Source of the DNA: Gynuella sp050296195
GTDB taxonomy: Bacteria > Pseudomonadota > Gammaproteobacteria > Pseudomonadales > Natronospirillaceae
Reading direction: 5' to 3' (one strand)
Length of the DNA: 64,000 nucleotides
Assembly (NCBI RefSeq): GCF_050296195.1
Contig: NZ_JBNKRB010000039.1
Shown here one piece after another: positions 52,288 through 61,071 of the stretch. Positions within the stretch are counted from its first letter, which is position 1. Each line of letters opens with the position of its first letter. The notes under the pieces are model-generated. The model worked only from the letters and a program-made list of their open reading frames with translations, was not told the DNA's origin and searched no databases. The position numbers and the translations under genes were made by a program.

Positions 52288-54063
52288 TTATGCTCCTATG
52301 TCGGTCTGGGTTTTACCAGACAGCCAGCGTGCAATTAACAGCAGATCGGCCAGTTCGCTCAAGGAGAGTTCCTGTGCTAATGACTGTATTTCGGTTTTGA
52401 GCGTGGGAGAGATTTTAGCGTCGCTTTGACCGGGCAAACGCGCACGCGCCAGCATACGTTGCAGTTCTGATGTTTGGATACCGATGCGATCACTCTCACT
52501 GATGCTGTCGTCGTGGGTCCATCGCAATCGCAACGACATCTCGCGCAGATCCTGACTGATTCTGGAGGGGAGTTCTGAGGCGCTAAATGCCTGGATAAAT
52601 TGATCCATGGCATTCAGAGTTTGCTTATCATCCCAACGGCAGCGCCACTGAATGTCATGACCAGAACGGATGCCCAAATGAATAGCCAGGGCTTTACGGG
52701 GCTTCTGTTCGATACTGCCTTTGGCGTGTTTTTCAGCAGCGACTGACCGGTGTCGTAATTGCCGCATGGGTTGTACAAAATGGCCAATCGCCAAACCGAC
52801 GGAAAGTGTTGGGTATGGATCATTGCCACTTAGCAGCGGCTGTGCCACTGGTTCCATTATCCTGGCAAATTCTGTCGCCAGTTCTTTAGCACAGGCAAAT
52901 GCTTGTGATAGCGGTACAAATGCCAACACGTCGTCACCACCGGCATAGATCGCCTGGCCTTTTTGATCACGAACAATGCTGTGCACCGAGGAGGCAAACT
53001 TGTGCAGCGCAGCGGATATTGTCCGTGAAGCCTGAGCATCTTCAGCTTTGCCCAGCAAGGCTCCCATATGATCTCCATCTGCTTTCAGCAATACACCATA
53101 TGGAACAGGCGAAGAGTCAAGGCGGTTTAACAGATGCAACAGTTCTGTTTTATCACTCTCTTCAACATCGGCCAGTGCTTCCAGACGGCTTGTAAACAGA
53201 TACTCCGCATCGTAAGGAAAGGATGCATAAATGTCCTGATTACCCTTCGTTCGGGTGGCAATGTTTTTTTCAGCCAGTATTTCATAGGCACTGTTAAGAT
53301 TCGCGAGGGTTTCAGGGGAAAGACTTTCAATCCAGTCATTCGCCACGATACGACTGAAGGCGGTAAACTGATCAGAGGGACCGGCCAGGCGCTTGACCAC
53401 GCCCAGGGAATCCAGTAGTTCATCACCACTTAAACCCAGAGACCGACGTAACTTCTGTTCATTCGGCTTAAGCAGCACGGAATCATTGGCACCATCAAGA
53501 GATGACTTATGCACCTCTCTGGCACCAGAGGGTGGCAAAAAATCACGCGTATTTTTACGCGCTGACAGCAACGCCCCGACTCGATTGGATGCATATTTAT
53601 AGTCGCCATTTTGTACGAGCACCCAGGCACTGAATATTTCCAGCATGTCCTGCTGCTGGTTCTGCCAGCTATCAGGATCAATACACTGATCAATCTGGTG
53701 AGCTTTCAGCTTTTCATAAGCCTGCTGGAAGATATCTGCCAGACGGTTTTGTGCCGCTTTTTTTGTTTCTGCAACAAGAACAGCCAAATCCTCTTTGCTT
53801 TCAACCGAGACCTGCGCCCGAATGACATTGGCAATATTTGCACTCTCCGTCAGGGTATCGGTTTGTGGTTGCAACGCTTCATCGGGGTTTTCCGGATTCG
53901 GAAAAATCAGACACCCGTTATGGCGCTGATGCAAATGTAACGCTGCCGCTCGGGACACTTCAGACAGCAACCAGGACCCACACCACAAATCACGAGTACG
54001 CCGTCCCGCTTCAATCAGGCTTTGCACCGGCCCGATACTGATCACCAATAGATAATCGTTCAT
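52288..54063 (-). CDS. cas10: CRISPR type III-B Cas10 (Cmr2) without HD domain
   Basis: The 591-residue protein begins directly with the palm-type start of Cmr2 (LLVISIGPVQSLIEAGRRTR, DLWCGSW) at residue 5, so the N-terminal HD nuclease domain of about 200 residues is missing. LLKADGDHMGALL (about 326-338) and the cyclase motif AGGDDVLAF (GGDD at 375-378) are intact. It should therefore make cyclic oligoadenylates on target-RNA binding but not cut DNA. Its start overlaps the cmr1 stop (ATGA). Confidence 0.94.
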   Translation of the reverse strand: MNDYLLVISIGPVQSLIEAGRRTRDLWCGSWLLSEVSRAAALHLHQRHNGCLIFPNPENPDEALQPQTDTLTESANIANVIRAQVSVESKEDLAVLVAETKKAAQNRLADIFQQAYEKLKAHQIDQCIDPDSWQNQQQDMLEIFSAWVLVQNGDYKYASNRVGALLSARKNTRDFLPPSGAREVHKSSLDGANDSVLLKPNEQKLRRSLGLSGDELLDSLGVVKRLAGPSDQFTAFSRIVANDWIESLSPETLANLNSAYEILAEKNIATRTKGNQDIYASFPYDAEYLFTSRLEALADVEESDKTELLHLLNRLDSSPVPYGVLLKADGDHMGALLGKAEDAQASRTISAALHKFASSVHSIVRDQKGQAIYAGGDDVLAFVPLSQAFACAKELATEFARIMEPVAQPLLSGNDPYPTLSVGLAIGHFVQPMRQLRHRSVAAEKHAKGSIEQKPRKALAIHLGIRSGHDIQWRCRWDDKQTLNAMDQFIQAFSASELPSRISQDLREMSLRLRWTHDDSISESDRIGIQTSELQRMLARARLPGQSDAKISPTLKTEIQSLAQELSLSELADLLLIARWLSGKTQTDIGA

Positions 54064-55430
54064 GAGTCCCTCTGTTCAAAATATTTTAAAAACGCCGACA
54101 GCGGATCATCCGCCAAAGGTGAGCCGTCATAGTTCATGGGAAAAATTTCTTTGGCAGCGTCTTTTTTCTGTTGATCATCAGTTGGCCAAAGATTGGGGGA
54201 TTTACCTTTTGGTGATGGATGCAAACAAAGTTCCTCGGTTAAGGCTTTTTCCCAGCCTGGTAGCAATAACGCTGCTGAATGCCATTTTTCATCAATCCTG
54301 TAAGGTCGAAGGATTAAAGGGCTTGCCATGCGTTTGAAATCATTAGCAGGTAACAATTCTGGCTTTACAGGGTCTTTTTGCTTTGAGGCCTGATCCTTTC
54401 TTTTGGGTGCACCTCTAAACTGAAAATTGATTGGCAACCCAAAGGCTGCTCGTGGAAAAAGATTTCGATCCTTATCTGTGGGAGTGTATTTTGGATCAGA
54501 ACACCCCGTCAGATTTCGTACCGATTCAGCCTCCGGCCATAAACTTCTTCCGATGATTGTCTCTGTTTTACCTTTTTTGCAGAAGACTTTACCAATACGT
54601 CCGACACCAATGCCCTGGCGGAACTCCTGTAGAAGATCTATCCCATAACTCCATGCTAAAAGTGCTTCGCCATTTTTATCATATTTCAAAACGTCAGGGT
54701 CAACATGGATTAACAAGGCACCCTTATTCTTCACCTCACCCGATTCCACCGGTGAGATATCAGCATGTTTTATCCAAACTGCGCCAAGACCACGCCGGGT
54801 CCTGGCACCGATTCCGCCAAACGATGCCCACCAGCGAATAGCTTCCTTTATTTGATCTACTTGTGTAGCGCTTAATTGATGACTAAAACGAATAGTCAGG
54901 TGAAATGTGAGGCCATGGTCAGCAATTTTTTTGTGTTCCTTTTCGTTTTTATCTTTTTGACCAGGAAAAAGGGCATATGCATTTTTATAGTCACCTGCAA
55001 CAGTAACTGGTTTCTTGGAATTCCCTTGTTTAAGTTTTGTTATAAACGATGGAGAAGTCTTCAGGTCTCCAACACTAGACACCCGCACGTCCACCTTGCT
55101 AGCCTTGGTTTTGGGGCTATTCTTGTCATTTCCGTCACCCAGACCAATCCCACCCCAGATGTCACATTCCTGTTTGAACATTTCCTTCTCGTCAGTTAAG
55201 CCACTGACAATTCGCCACCAAAAACGCAGATGGCCACGAATGCTACTGGCACGAATCGGCATTTTTTCATCTATTTTTCCAGCTTCAACACCACCACCAA
55301 ACATGGGGGTAACCAGCTCACAGGTGTATGTCTTTTCCCAGCCGGGAATGACATCAGATTCATTGGAATGCCGCTTTTTAACAGCCCTCTCCAACTCCGA
55401 GAGATCAAGGTTTGGCGGTTCTCTTCGCAT
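54060..55430 (-). CDS. cmr1: CRISPR type III-B RAMP protein Cmr1
   Basis: The 456-residue protein has the Cmr1 start (YTCELVTPMFGGGVEAGKID) and IRASSIRGHLRFWWRIVSGL. A RAMP glycine-rich loop is in WWASFGGIGARTRRGLGAVW. Cmr1 binds the 3' end of the crRNA with Cmr6. It follows cas6f by 33 bp. Confidence 0.93.
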   Translation of the reverse strand: MRREPPNLDLSELERAVKKRHSNESDVIPGWEKTYTCELVTPMFGGGVEAGKIDEKMPIRASSIRGHLRFWWRIVSGLTDEKEMFKQECDIWGGIGLGDGNDKNSPKTKASKVDVRVSSVGDLKTSPSFITKLKQGNSKKPVTVAGDYKNAYALFPGQKDKNEKEHKKIADHGLTFHLTIRFSHQLSATQVDQIKEAIRWWASFGGIGARTRRGLGAVWIKHADISPVESGEVKNKGALLIHVDPDVLKYDKNGEALLAWSYGIDLLQEFRQGIGVGRIGKVFCKKGKTETIIGRSLWPEAESVRNLTGCSDPKYTPTDKDRNLFPRAAFGLPINFQFRGAPKRKDQASKQKDPVKPELLPANDFKRMASPLILRPYRIDEKWHSAALLLPGWEKALTEELCLHPSPKGKSPNLWPTDDQQKKDAAKEIFPMNYDGSPLADDPLSAFLKYFEQRDS

Positions 55431-55463
55431 CGTTATCTCCTAGCTGCAAATAAGAAAAATTGA

Positions 55464-56030
55464 TTAAAACCACGGCACTGTCGCACATTGGCTCAGGCCA
55501 TATTTGGAGAAGTCTCCGGGTTGGGGTTTTGGGTAGCAGGTGCTTTGGTCGATGAACAATGGAAATTGTTGACCGGTGGAGCTGCTTTTGAGTGTCAGAA
55601 ATGGCTGACTGAGTTTTTTTTCAATTTCGTGGGGAATCCGTGTTTCGGCCTGCTGGCTGGAGAGTTGGTGGCGTCGGGCAGTACGGCGGCGCAGGCGTTC
55701 GGCGTTGGATTTGCTCTGTACCCGTTTAACAACGCGAAATTCCTGCACTTCCGGTACTCGGGCAATTGTGCTCACCTGGGTATATTCGCCCAGGCCTTTG
55801 CGCCAGGGTAAGGTTTCCAGAGTTGTCAGGCTGGTTTTGTTGCCATGTATTCTCAATACATGACCAAGGTTACGGGTTTTGCCGGCTTCAGCGTTGGGAA
55901 AGCTAACAGCAATGGCGTTGTCGGGCAGGTTAACGAGGGTTCGGTGTAATTTGGCAAATAATGCGTTCATCAGCATGTGCTGACTGAACTCAGGATCAGG
56001 CAATACCTGAATTTCGTAATAGTAATCCAT
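55464..56030 (-). CDS. cas6f: CRISPR type I-F crRNA endonuclease Cas6f (Csy4)
   Basis: 188 residues from the ATG at 56030, against 187 in P. aeruginosa Csy4. From this start His29 (ALFAKLHRTLV) falls on the catalytic His29 of Csy4. Also shared are the arginine-rich helix SKSNAERLRRRTARRH, TLKSSSTGQQFPLFI with the region of the catalytic Ser, and the C-terminus YGLSQCATVPWF. It cuts I-F repeat RNA after the stem, leaving the CUUAGAAA handle. It is the first gene of the cmr operon rather than the last of a csy operon. A GTG 24 bp upstream is a possible alternative start. Confidence 0.95.
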   Translation of the reverse strand: MDYYYEIQVLPDPEFSQHMLMNALFAKLHRTLVNLPDNAIAVSFPNAEAGKTRNLGHVLRIHGNKTSLTTLETLPWRKGLGEYTQVSTIARVPEVQEFRVVKRVQSKSNAERLRRRTARRHQLSSQQAETRIPHEIEKKLSQPFLTLKSSSTGQQFPLFIDQSTCYPKPQPGDFSKYGLSQCATVPWF

Positions 56031-56503
56031 GTCTTCATTCCAATCCGTGGTCACTCAGTCAGAGTTACCAAAAACAGCAGGAATCCAAGTTGCCATATGG
56101 CAACTGAACCGTTTCGGCCGATAGGGGTATCAGCGCTTCAGACTTTTTGATGAGGAAGTGTCAGCGGTGGTCATCGAATTCCGCTATGCACGCGCAGTGA
56201 GGGTTCTGGTCATGATGGGATCATTAAACTTCCTTAGATGACGTCTTCCATCTGCGGGAAATTAGTATATTCCCAACCTCGCTTCAACGTCAGAAAACCA
56301 TAAATTAGTATGAATTTGAAAAATTATATTTTGATTATCATGATACACATCAATGATTTACTGTCGTCTTTATCCTGGCCGGCTATCGGATATATTGCGA
56401 CGTTTTGATACTTGGCAGTTTACGAAACGTTGTTGGATGATGTGGGGTTTGGTGGGTGAGTACGCAAGGAGAAGTGCTAGGGTGAAGCATCCATGCAACA
56501 CCG

Positions 56504-56661
56504 TTTAGGAAACCTCTGAAAACGGGCCTCTTTTCGCGCAGGATGTTGTCAGCCCCTGTCTCACATCCTCATTTACGTTCGTAAATTGCGGTGTTGCAAG
56601 TGGTGCTTCCTCGCCTGCCTCAATACTATTCCTATTTTTCCAAAGGCCTCTTAATTTGAAT
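56504..56661. mobile_element. MITE-like element upstream of the CRISPR operon
   Basis: The left end (TTTAGGAAACCTCTGAAAAC, then GGGCCT) and the complement of the right end (TTAAGAGGCCTTTGGAAAAA) are imperfect inverted repeats. The left end also matches the hairpin at 14641-14665. It has no transposase. It lies about 470 bp upstream of cas6f. The remaining 56031-56503 has no gene I can support and probably holds the operon promoter. Confidence 0.45.
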
Positions 56662-56708
56662 ATTTCATGACCGGGTGTGCTGACCAATACGTAACTGGTA
56701 CATCAAAT

Positions 56709-57449
56709 TTATATTTCACCTTCATCAGGCAAACTCCAGTATTTGTTACCTGGCTCATACACTTTGTCTTGATCAACCTGTTTAAAGAGGCTCTCCAGTT
56801 TTGCCTTCAGCTGATCGCCTTTGGCATTTTTGGGTACTGCAAAACCGATAGGAATATCCAGTACGCCGCGATAATAAATACCATGAACGCCTTGCAACTG
56901 CAGGGTATTCATAACGGAAGCACGCTCAAACAGTAAAGCATCTATCCGGCCGCTCTCAAGCATTTTAACCAGACTTTCTACACTGTTGCCCCCAACAAAC
57001 TGACCTACAGGAATACCAAAAATGTCCGAGAAAAATCCTTCATTACCTTTTGGGGTACCAATGCGTTTTAGTGTCTTAAAGTTATCTTCAGATATTTTTG
57101 CTGCATCGAGTGAGTAAACATCCGCTGGAGAGTTGATTGACCAGTTCAGCTCCTGGGCGTAGGTATAAAATTCCGGCACTTCCATCTCATAGGGTGTGTG
57201 GCCAATTAAATCGACATTACCAGTTTTTAACTCATTTTTGGCTCTGGCGTAGTTGACGATTACAATCTCAAATTTCAGGTCAGATAATTTTTCGATTTCT
57301 CTTAAAAAATCCACACTCAAGCCATTACCATCTTCAGTAATCAGTGGAGGGAAAGGCTCCAACATTACTTTTACGGTCTCAGCGTAGGTGTTTTGAAAAC
57401 TAAAAAAAACAAATACTACCAAGGTCAAAAGTATGTTTTTCACTATCAA
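56709..57449 (-). CDS. Periplasmic solute-binding protein (family 3)
   Basis: The 246-residue protein has a signal peptide (MIVKNILLTLVVFVFFSFQ, cleaved near TYA) and a type II binding-protein fold: EPFPPLITEDGNGLSVDFLR, RAKNELKTGNVDLIGHTPYE and GRIDALLFERASV. No permease or ATPase gene is next to it, so it may be an orphan binding protein or a signalling or sensory partner. The ligand is unknown. It is AT-rich relative to the genes downstream. Confidence 0.8.
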   Translation of the reverse strand: MIVKNILLTLVVFVFFSFQNTYAETVKVMLEPFPPLITEDGNGLSVDFLREIEKLSDLKFEIVIVNYARAKNELKTGNVDLIGHTPYEMEVPEFYTYAQELNWSINSPADVYSLDAAKISEDNFKTLKRIGTPKGNEGFFSDIFGIPVGQFVGGNSVESLVKMLESGRIDALLFERASVMNTLQLQGVHGIYYRGVLDIPIGFAVPKNAKGDQLKAKLESLFKQVDQDKVYEPGNKYWSLPDEGEI

Positions 57450-57864
57450 GTCCTCTCGGGCATAAAAATTTTAATATTCTGATATATATCAGATTAGTCG
57501 CGTTTTTTTTGATATCAAGGTTAAAAAATTTTTGAGAAAACAGTAACTTTCAAAAACCGGGGAAAATCAGTACATCAACATAATCATAGACGTAGTTTTG
57601 ATCTGTCGGTACAAAATTTTTGTACTGTCGGGTATGCCAATGCCAGTATTTAACGACTGAATGTTTGCTGGCATATATAACGGGGATTATCCGGCCCGAA
57701 GATAAAAATACTTTTCGGCTTCCATGTCTTTTTTATGATAGACAGATAAATACATCAACCCCGTAAATTTCCAAGGGTTTCTGAAAAATAGATGTTATTG
57801 GCTTGTATGAGGACTAGGGCCTATTTATCCCGGACTTCCGCTGTTTAAACCTGCTCAGTGTTAA
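57450..57864. other. Intergenic region without a recognisable gene
   Basis: About 415 bp, AT-rich near 57450-57540 where the promoter of the binding-protein gene would be. A GAAAAACC-like and several T-rich stretches are present, but no clear terminator, repeat or RNA gene can be defended. Confidence 0.5.
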
Positions 57865-59058
57865 TCACTCATCGACACTCAAATGGTTATATTCAAACAA
57901 CGCACTTAATCCCAGACCACCACCAATACCCAAGGTAGCCAAGCCGCATTGACCAGAGGTGTCGCTGCGCTGCATCTGGCTGAATAATCGAGTCACAAGT
58001 ACTGCGCCGGAAGCACCATAAGGATGACCCAGAGCAATGGCGCCACCATCACGATTGATTTTTTCCGGGCTGATGTCGAGGCTGTCGAGAGTGCCCAATA
58101 CTTGTGCAGCAAAGGCTTCATTGAGTTCAATCAGATCAATCTCTGACAGGGATATCTGCGGATTTCTATGCAGTAGTTTGCGGGTTGCTGGCACCGGTCC
58201 GAGTCCAAGCAGATTTGGATCGACGCCTGCGGCGGCGGCATCGCGAAATATCACGGCACGGGTCAGCCCAAGTTGTCGGGCTTTCACGGCACTGGCCACA
58301 AGCACCAACGCGGCACCATCGTTATGATGACAACAATTTCCGGCAGTCACAGTGCCGGTGCTGTCGAATACCGGTTTCATACGTGTCAGCAGAGCCTTGG
58401 AGAGCGTGGCACGAGGACCTTCATCGGCATGAATGATACCTGATGAGGTGTGTATGGCGACCAGTTCAGCATCAAAAAGACCTTGTTGTTGTGCTGCCAC
58501 CGCGCGCTGATGGCTTTGCAGGGCGAGGGCATCCTGGCGTTCACGGCTGATACCACAGTGACGGGCAACATTTTCGGCCGCTTCACCCATGTCCGGGTCA
58601 CCAATGCTGTCGGGGGCAAAGCGGGCGCGGGCGAAGAAACGAGGTTGGGCATCGGCGCTTTGCGGACGCTCCATACGCCAGGGGGCGGTGCTAACGCTTT
58701 CCACACCACCGGCCAGATAGAGATCACCGGCACCGGCCTGTATCTGACGACAGGCCTGGATGATGGCTTCGAGCCCGGAGCCACATTGGCGGTCCACGGT
58801 GACGCCGGGCACGGTTATGGGCAACCCGGCTGAGAGCGCAGCCAGGCGGGCAATGTTGCCACTGCTGGCAGTGGCATTGCCGATGATAACATCATCGATC
58901 TCTGTACCGGCCACAGTAGTATCAACCAGTAATTGTTGTATCAGCGGGGTGAGCAAACCGCAGACATCGATGCGGTTGAACAAGCCGTGGGCACGGACAA
59001 TGGGAGTCCGCCGGGCGGCGATGATGACAGCTTGATTAGAGGCGCTGGAGGGTTGCAT
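57865..59058 (-). CDS. Thiolase-family protein lacking the second catalytic cysteine
   Basis: About 397 residues from the ATG at 59058 (23 bp overlap with the ligase gene). The nucleophile region is VTVDRQCGSGLEAIIQACRQ, the NEAFAAQ motif is present (LNEAFAAQVLG), and the His is in GGAIALGHPYGASGA. The last motif, normally TLCIGGG, reads TLGIGGG: the acid/base cysteine (Cys378 in the Zoogloea enzyme) is Gly. Claisen condensation or thiolysis would be impaired, so it may do another acyl-transfer step or be inactive. Its neighbours (ligase, thioesterase, reductase, acyltransferase) indicate acyl-CoA metabolism. Confidence 0.85.
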   Translation of the reverse strand: MQPSSASNQAVIIAARRTPIVRAHGLFNRIDVCGLLTPLIQQLLVDTTVAGTEIDDVIIGNATASSGNIARLAALSAGLPITVPGVTVDRQCGSGLEAIIQACRQIQAGAGDLYLAGGVESVSTAPWRMERPQSADAQPRFFARARFAPDSIGDPDMGEAAENVARHCGISRERQDALALQSHQRAVAAQQQGLFDAELVAIHTSSGIIHADEGPRATLSKALLTRMKPVFDSTGTVTAGNCCHHNDGAALVLVASAVKARQLGLTRAVIFRDAAAAGVDPNLLGLGPVPATRKLLHRNPQISLSEIDLIELNEAFAAQVLGTLDSLDISPEKINRDGGAIALGHPYGASGAVLVTRLFSQMQRSDTSGQCGLATLGIGGGLGLSALFEYNHLSVDE

Positions 59059-60574
59059 GGTGTTGTTGAATCCAGAGTTCGAGGGTTTTACGGGCAATTT
59101 TGCCACTGGCGGTCAGGGGCCAGTGGTCCAGATGGTAGATGTCCTGGGGGATTTTATGGCGACCAATATGCTGGCGGCAGGCCTGAATGAGCTCGGAGGC
59201 ACTGAGGTGCGGGTTGTCGGCCAGCTGTACGATGGCAACGAGGCGGTGGCCGGCATAGGTATCTTTAACCCCAAGGACAACCGCTTCGGCAATGACGCCG
59301 GTGGCTTTCAACGCCCGTTCCACTTCACTCAGGTAGATATTGTGCCCCCGGCAAACCACCATTCCGCCGGCGCGGCCGGCAATGGTCAGGCGTCCATTTT
59401 GTAAGTAACCGAGGTCGCCGACCGTGGCACCCCAATGGTTCTGGCAAAAGGTGGCGCTTTCGTCATTCCAAAGGTAACCCTGACAGATCAACGGACTGCG
59501 CAGGTAGACCTGACCAGTCTGACCGTCAGGTAGTTTCTGGCCGTGCTGGTCACGGATACAGATCTCGACACCGGGAAAGGCATGACCAACGGTATCGATG
59601 GTGCTGTCAACATTACTCGGTGTCAGTGGATTTATGCTGATAAAGCTCAGTTCTGAAGCACCGTAGTATTCGAACACTTTAGCGGCTGGAAACAGTTGCC
59701 GGCATTGTTGCCAGTGATGGCGTTCGAATTTGGCACCAGCACTGACCACCTGGGTAAGGGCTGGAAACTGTAATTGTTTTGGCTGTGCGTACACGGCCAG
59801 CGCGGCGATCATGGTGGGCACAACCACTAGTCGGCGAATACGTCCTTCGGCCAGCCGCCGGGCCAGTGTGATGACATTGAAGTTGCTGTCGGTCACAAAT
59901 TCAGCGCCGGCATTGAGGCTTTCCAGCAATGCAAACAACGCAATGCCCTGGGCCATGGAGCCCGGTGCCAGAGTGGTCATGTCGGCGTTCAGAGAGAAAA
60001 CCTTTTGGCTGTATTCGAGGCTGTCCCGCCAGGATTGCCGCGAGCGGATAAAGGCTTTGGGCATGGACGTGGTACCGGAAGTGAGGCCAATCAGAAAGGG
60101 CTGATCACCGTTATGGACGGATATGACCGGCAATGCTGACCCACTGGCACATTCAGGCTCCGGTTGATTCACACAATAAATGGTGATGTCGAGCTTACAG
60201 GCCGGCCCGTACAGTGGATGGCTCCGGTCAGGCAGTATCAGCAGGTCGGGTTTGAGCCGTTGCAGTAGTGATTGCATCACCCCCCTCGGCAGATCCGGAT
60301 CGAGCACGGCCACTACGTTGGGGGCCGCTGATGCCGCCAGAAACAGTTCGACAAAACGATGGTGGTTGCCCAGGCAAATAACGGTAAGGCGGGCATGTTC
60401 GGGTAATTTAAAATCTCTGCTGAAGCGCCCGGACGGCAGCTGGTTAATACGTTCCCGGGCCTGCTGACTTCGTTGCCATAGCTGGCCATAACTCAGACGC
60501 TGATCCCCTACCGTTGTGGCAGTCCGGTCAGGCTGCCGGCGGCTGTGTTGTTCCAGCTGTGCATAGACTGCCAC
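59036..60574 (-). CDS. AMP-dependent acyl-CoA synthetase/ligase
   Basis: About 512 residues from a GTG at 60574, which has AGGAG upstream and sits just behind the thioesterase stop. Motifs are LIGLTSGTTSMPKAF (AMP/P-loop), YYGASELSFIS, GDLGYLQNGRLTIAGRAGG and TASGKIARKTLEL, with the catalytic Lys of the C-terminal lobe. It activates a carboxylic acid as acyl-adenylate and then thioester. Substrate unknown; the pocket is not of a standard type I know. Confidence 0.85.
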   Translation of the reverse strand: MAVYAQLEQHSRRQPDRTATTVGDQRLSYGQLWQRSQQARERINQLPSGRFSRDFKLPEHARLTVICLGNHHRFVELFLAASAAPNVVAVLDPDLPRGVMQSLLQRLKPDLLILPDRSHPLYGPACKLDITIYCVNQPEPECASGSALPVISVHNGDQPFLIGLTSGTTSMPKAFIRSRQSWRDSLEYSQKVFSLNADMTTLAPGSMAQGIALFALLESLNAGAEFVTDSNFNVITLARRLAEGRIRRLVVVPTMIAALAVYAQPKQLQFPALTQVVSAGAKFERHHWQQCRQLFPAAKVFEYYGASELSFISINPLTPSNVDSTIDTVGHAFPGVEICIRDQHGQKLPDGQTGQVYLRSPLICQGYLWNDESATFCQNHWGATVGDLGYLQNGRLTIAGRAGGMVVCRGHNIYLSEVERALKATGVIAEAVVLGVKDTYAGHRLVAIVQLADNPHLSASELIQACRQHIGRHKIPQDIYHLDHWPLTASGKIARKTLELWIQQHHATLQRL

Positions 60575-60576
60575 CT

Positions 60577-61008
60577 TCAGGACTCCTGCAGCAGTGGCAT
60601 CAAGGCCTGGCGCACGGCTGTTGGAATGGCTTGGGCTCTGGCCTGACCTTTCTGTACGCAAACCCAGACAATGCGCGCCTGTACCCGTGGCGTGGGTTCT
60701 TCGGCAGCGTACACACTGACGTGGAATGCGATCGTGGTACGGCTGAGTTTCACCGGTCGTACGTGGAAGTAAAGCTGCTGTTCAAACGATGACGGTCGAT
60801 GAAATGAGCACTCGACCTTGTGTACATGATAGGCGTGGTCATGGGCAGTGGGCGAAAAAAACTCACTGAGCCCCTGTTGACGCAGATATTCGGTGATAGC
60901 GGTTTCGCAGTAGGGAAAATAGACGCTGTTGTGCACATGGCCGTGCATGTCCACGTCGTGAAATGAAATTCGTACCGTCCACGCGGCATGCTGTTGAATG
61001 TCGGTCAC
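60577..61008 (-). CDS. Hotdog-fold acyl-CoA thioesterase (YbgC/FadM type)
   Basis: The 143-residue protein contains TVRISFHDVDMHGHVHNSVY (the Asp of the 4HBT active site) followed by FPYCETAITEYLRQQGL, typical of YbgC/FadM thioesterases. It hydrolyses acyl-CoA or acyl-ACP. It leads the minus-strand acyl operon, directly before the ligase, and is divergent from the MDR gene 63 bp away. Confidence 0.85.
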   Translation of the reverse strand: MTDIQQHAAWTVRISFHDVDMHGHVHNSVYFPYCETAITEYLRQQGLSEFFSPTAHDHAYHVHKVECSFHRPSSFEQQLYFHVRPVKLSRTTIAFHVSVYAAEEPTPRVQARIVWVCVQKGQARAQAIPTAVRQALMPLLQES

Positions 61009-61071
61009 CTGTCACCTTTCCCGTTGAGAACACGCTACAATCCCGCTGCTTTTTGTTAAAGGATGTTTGAG

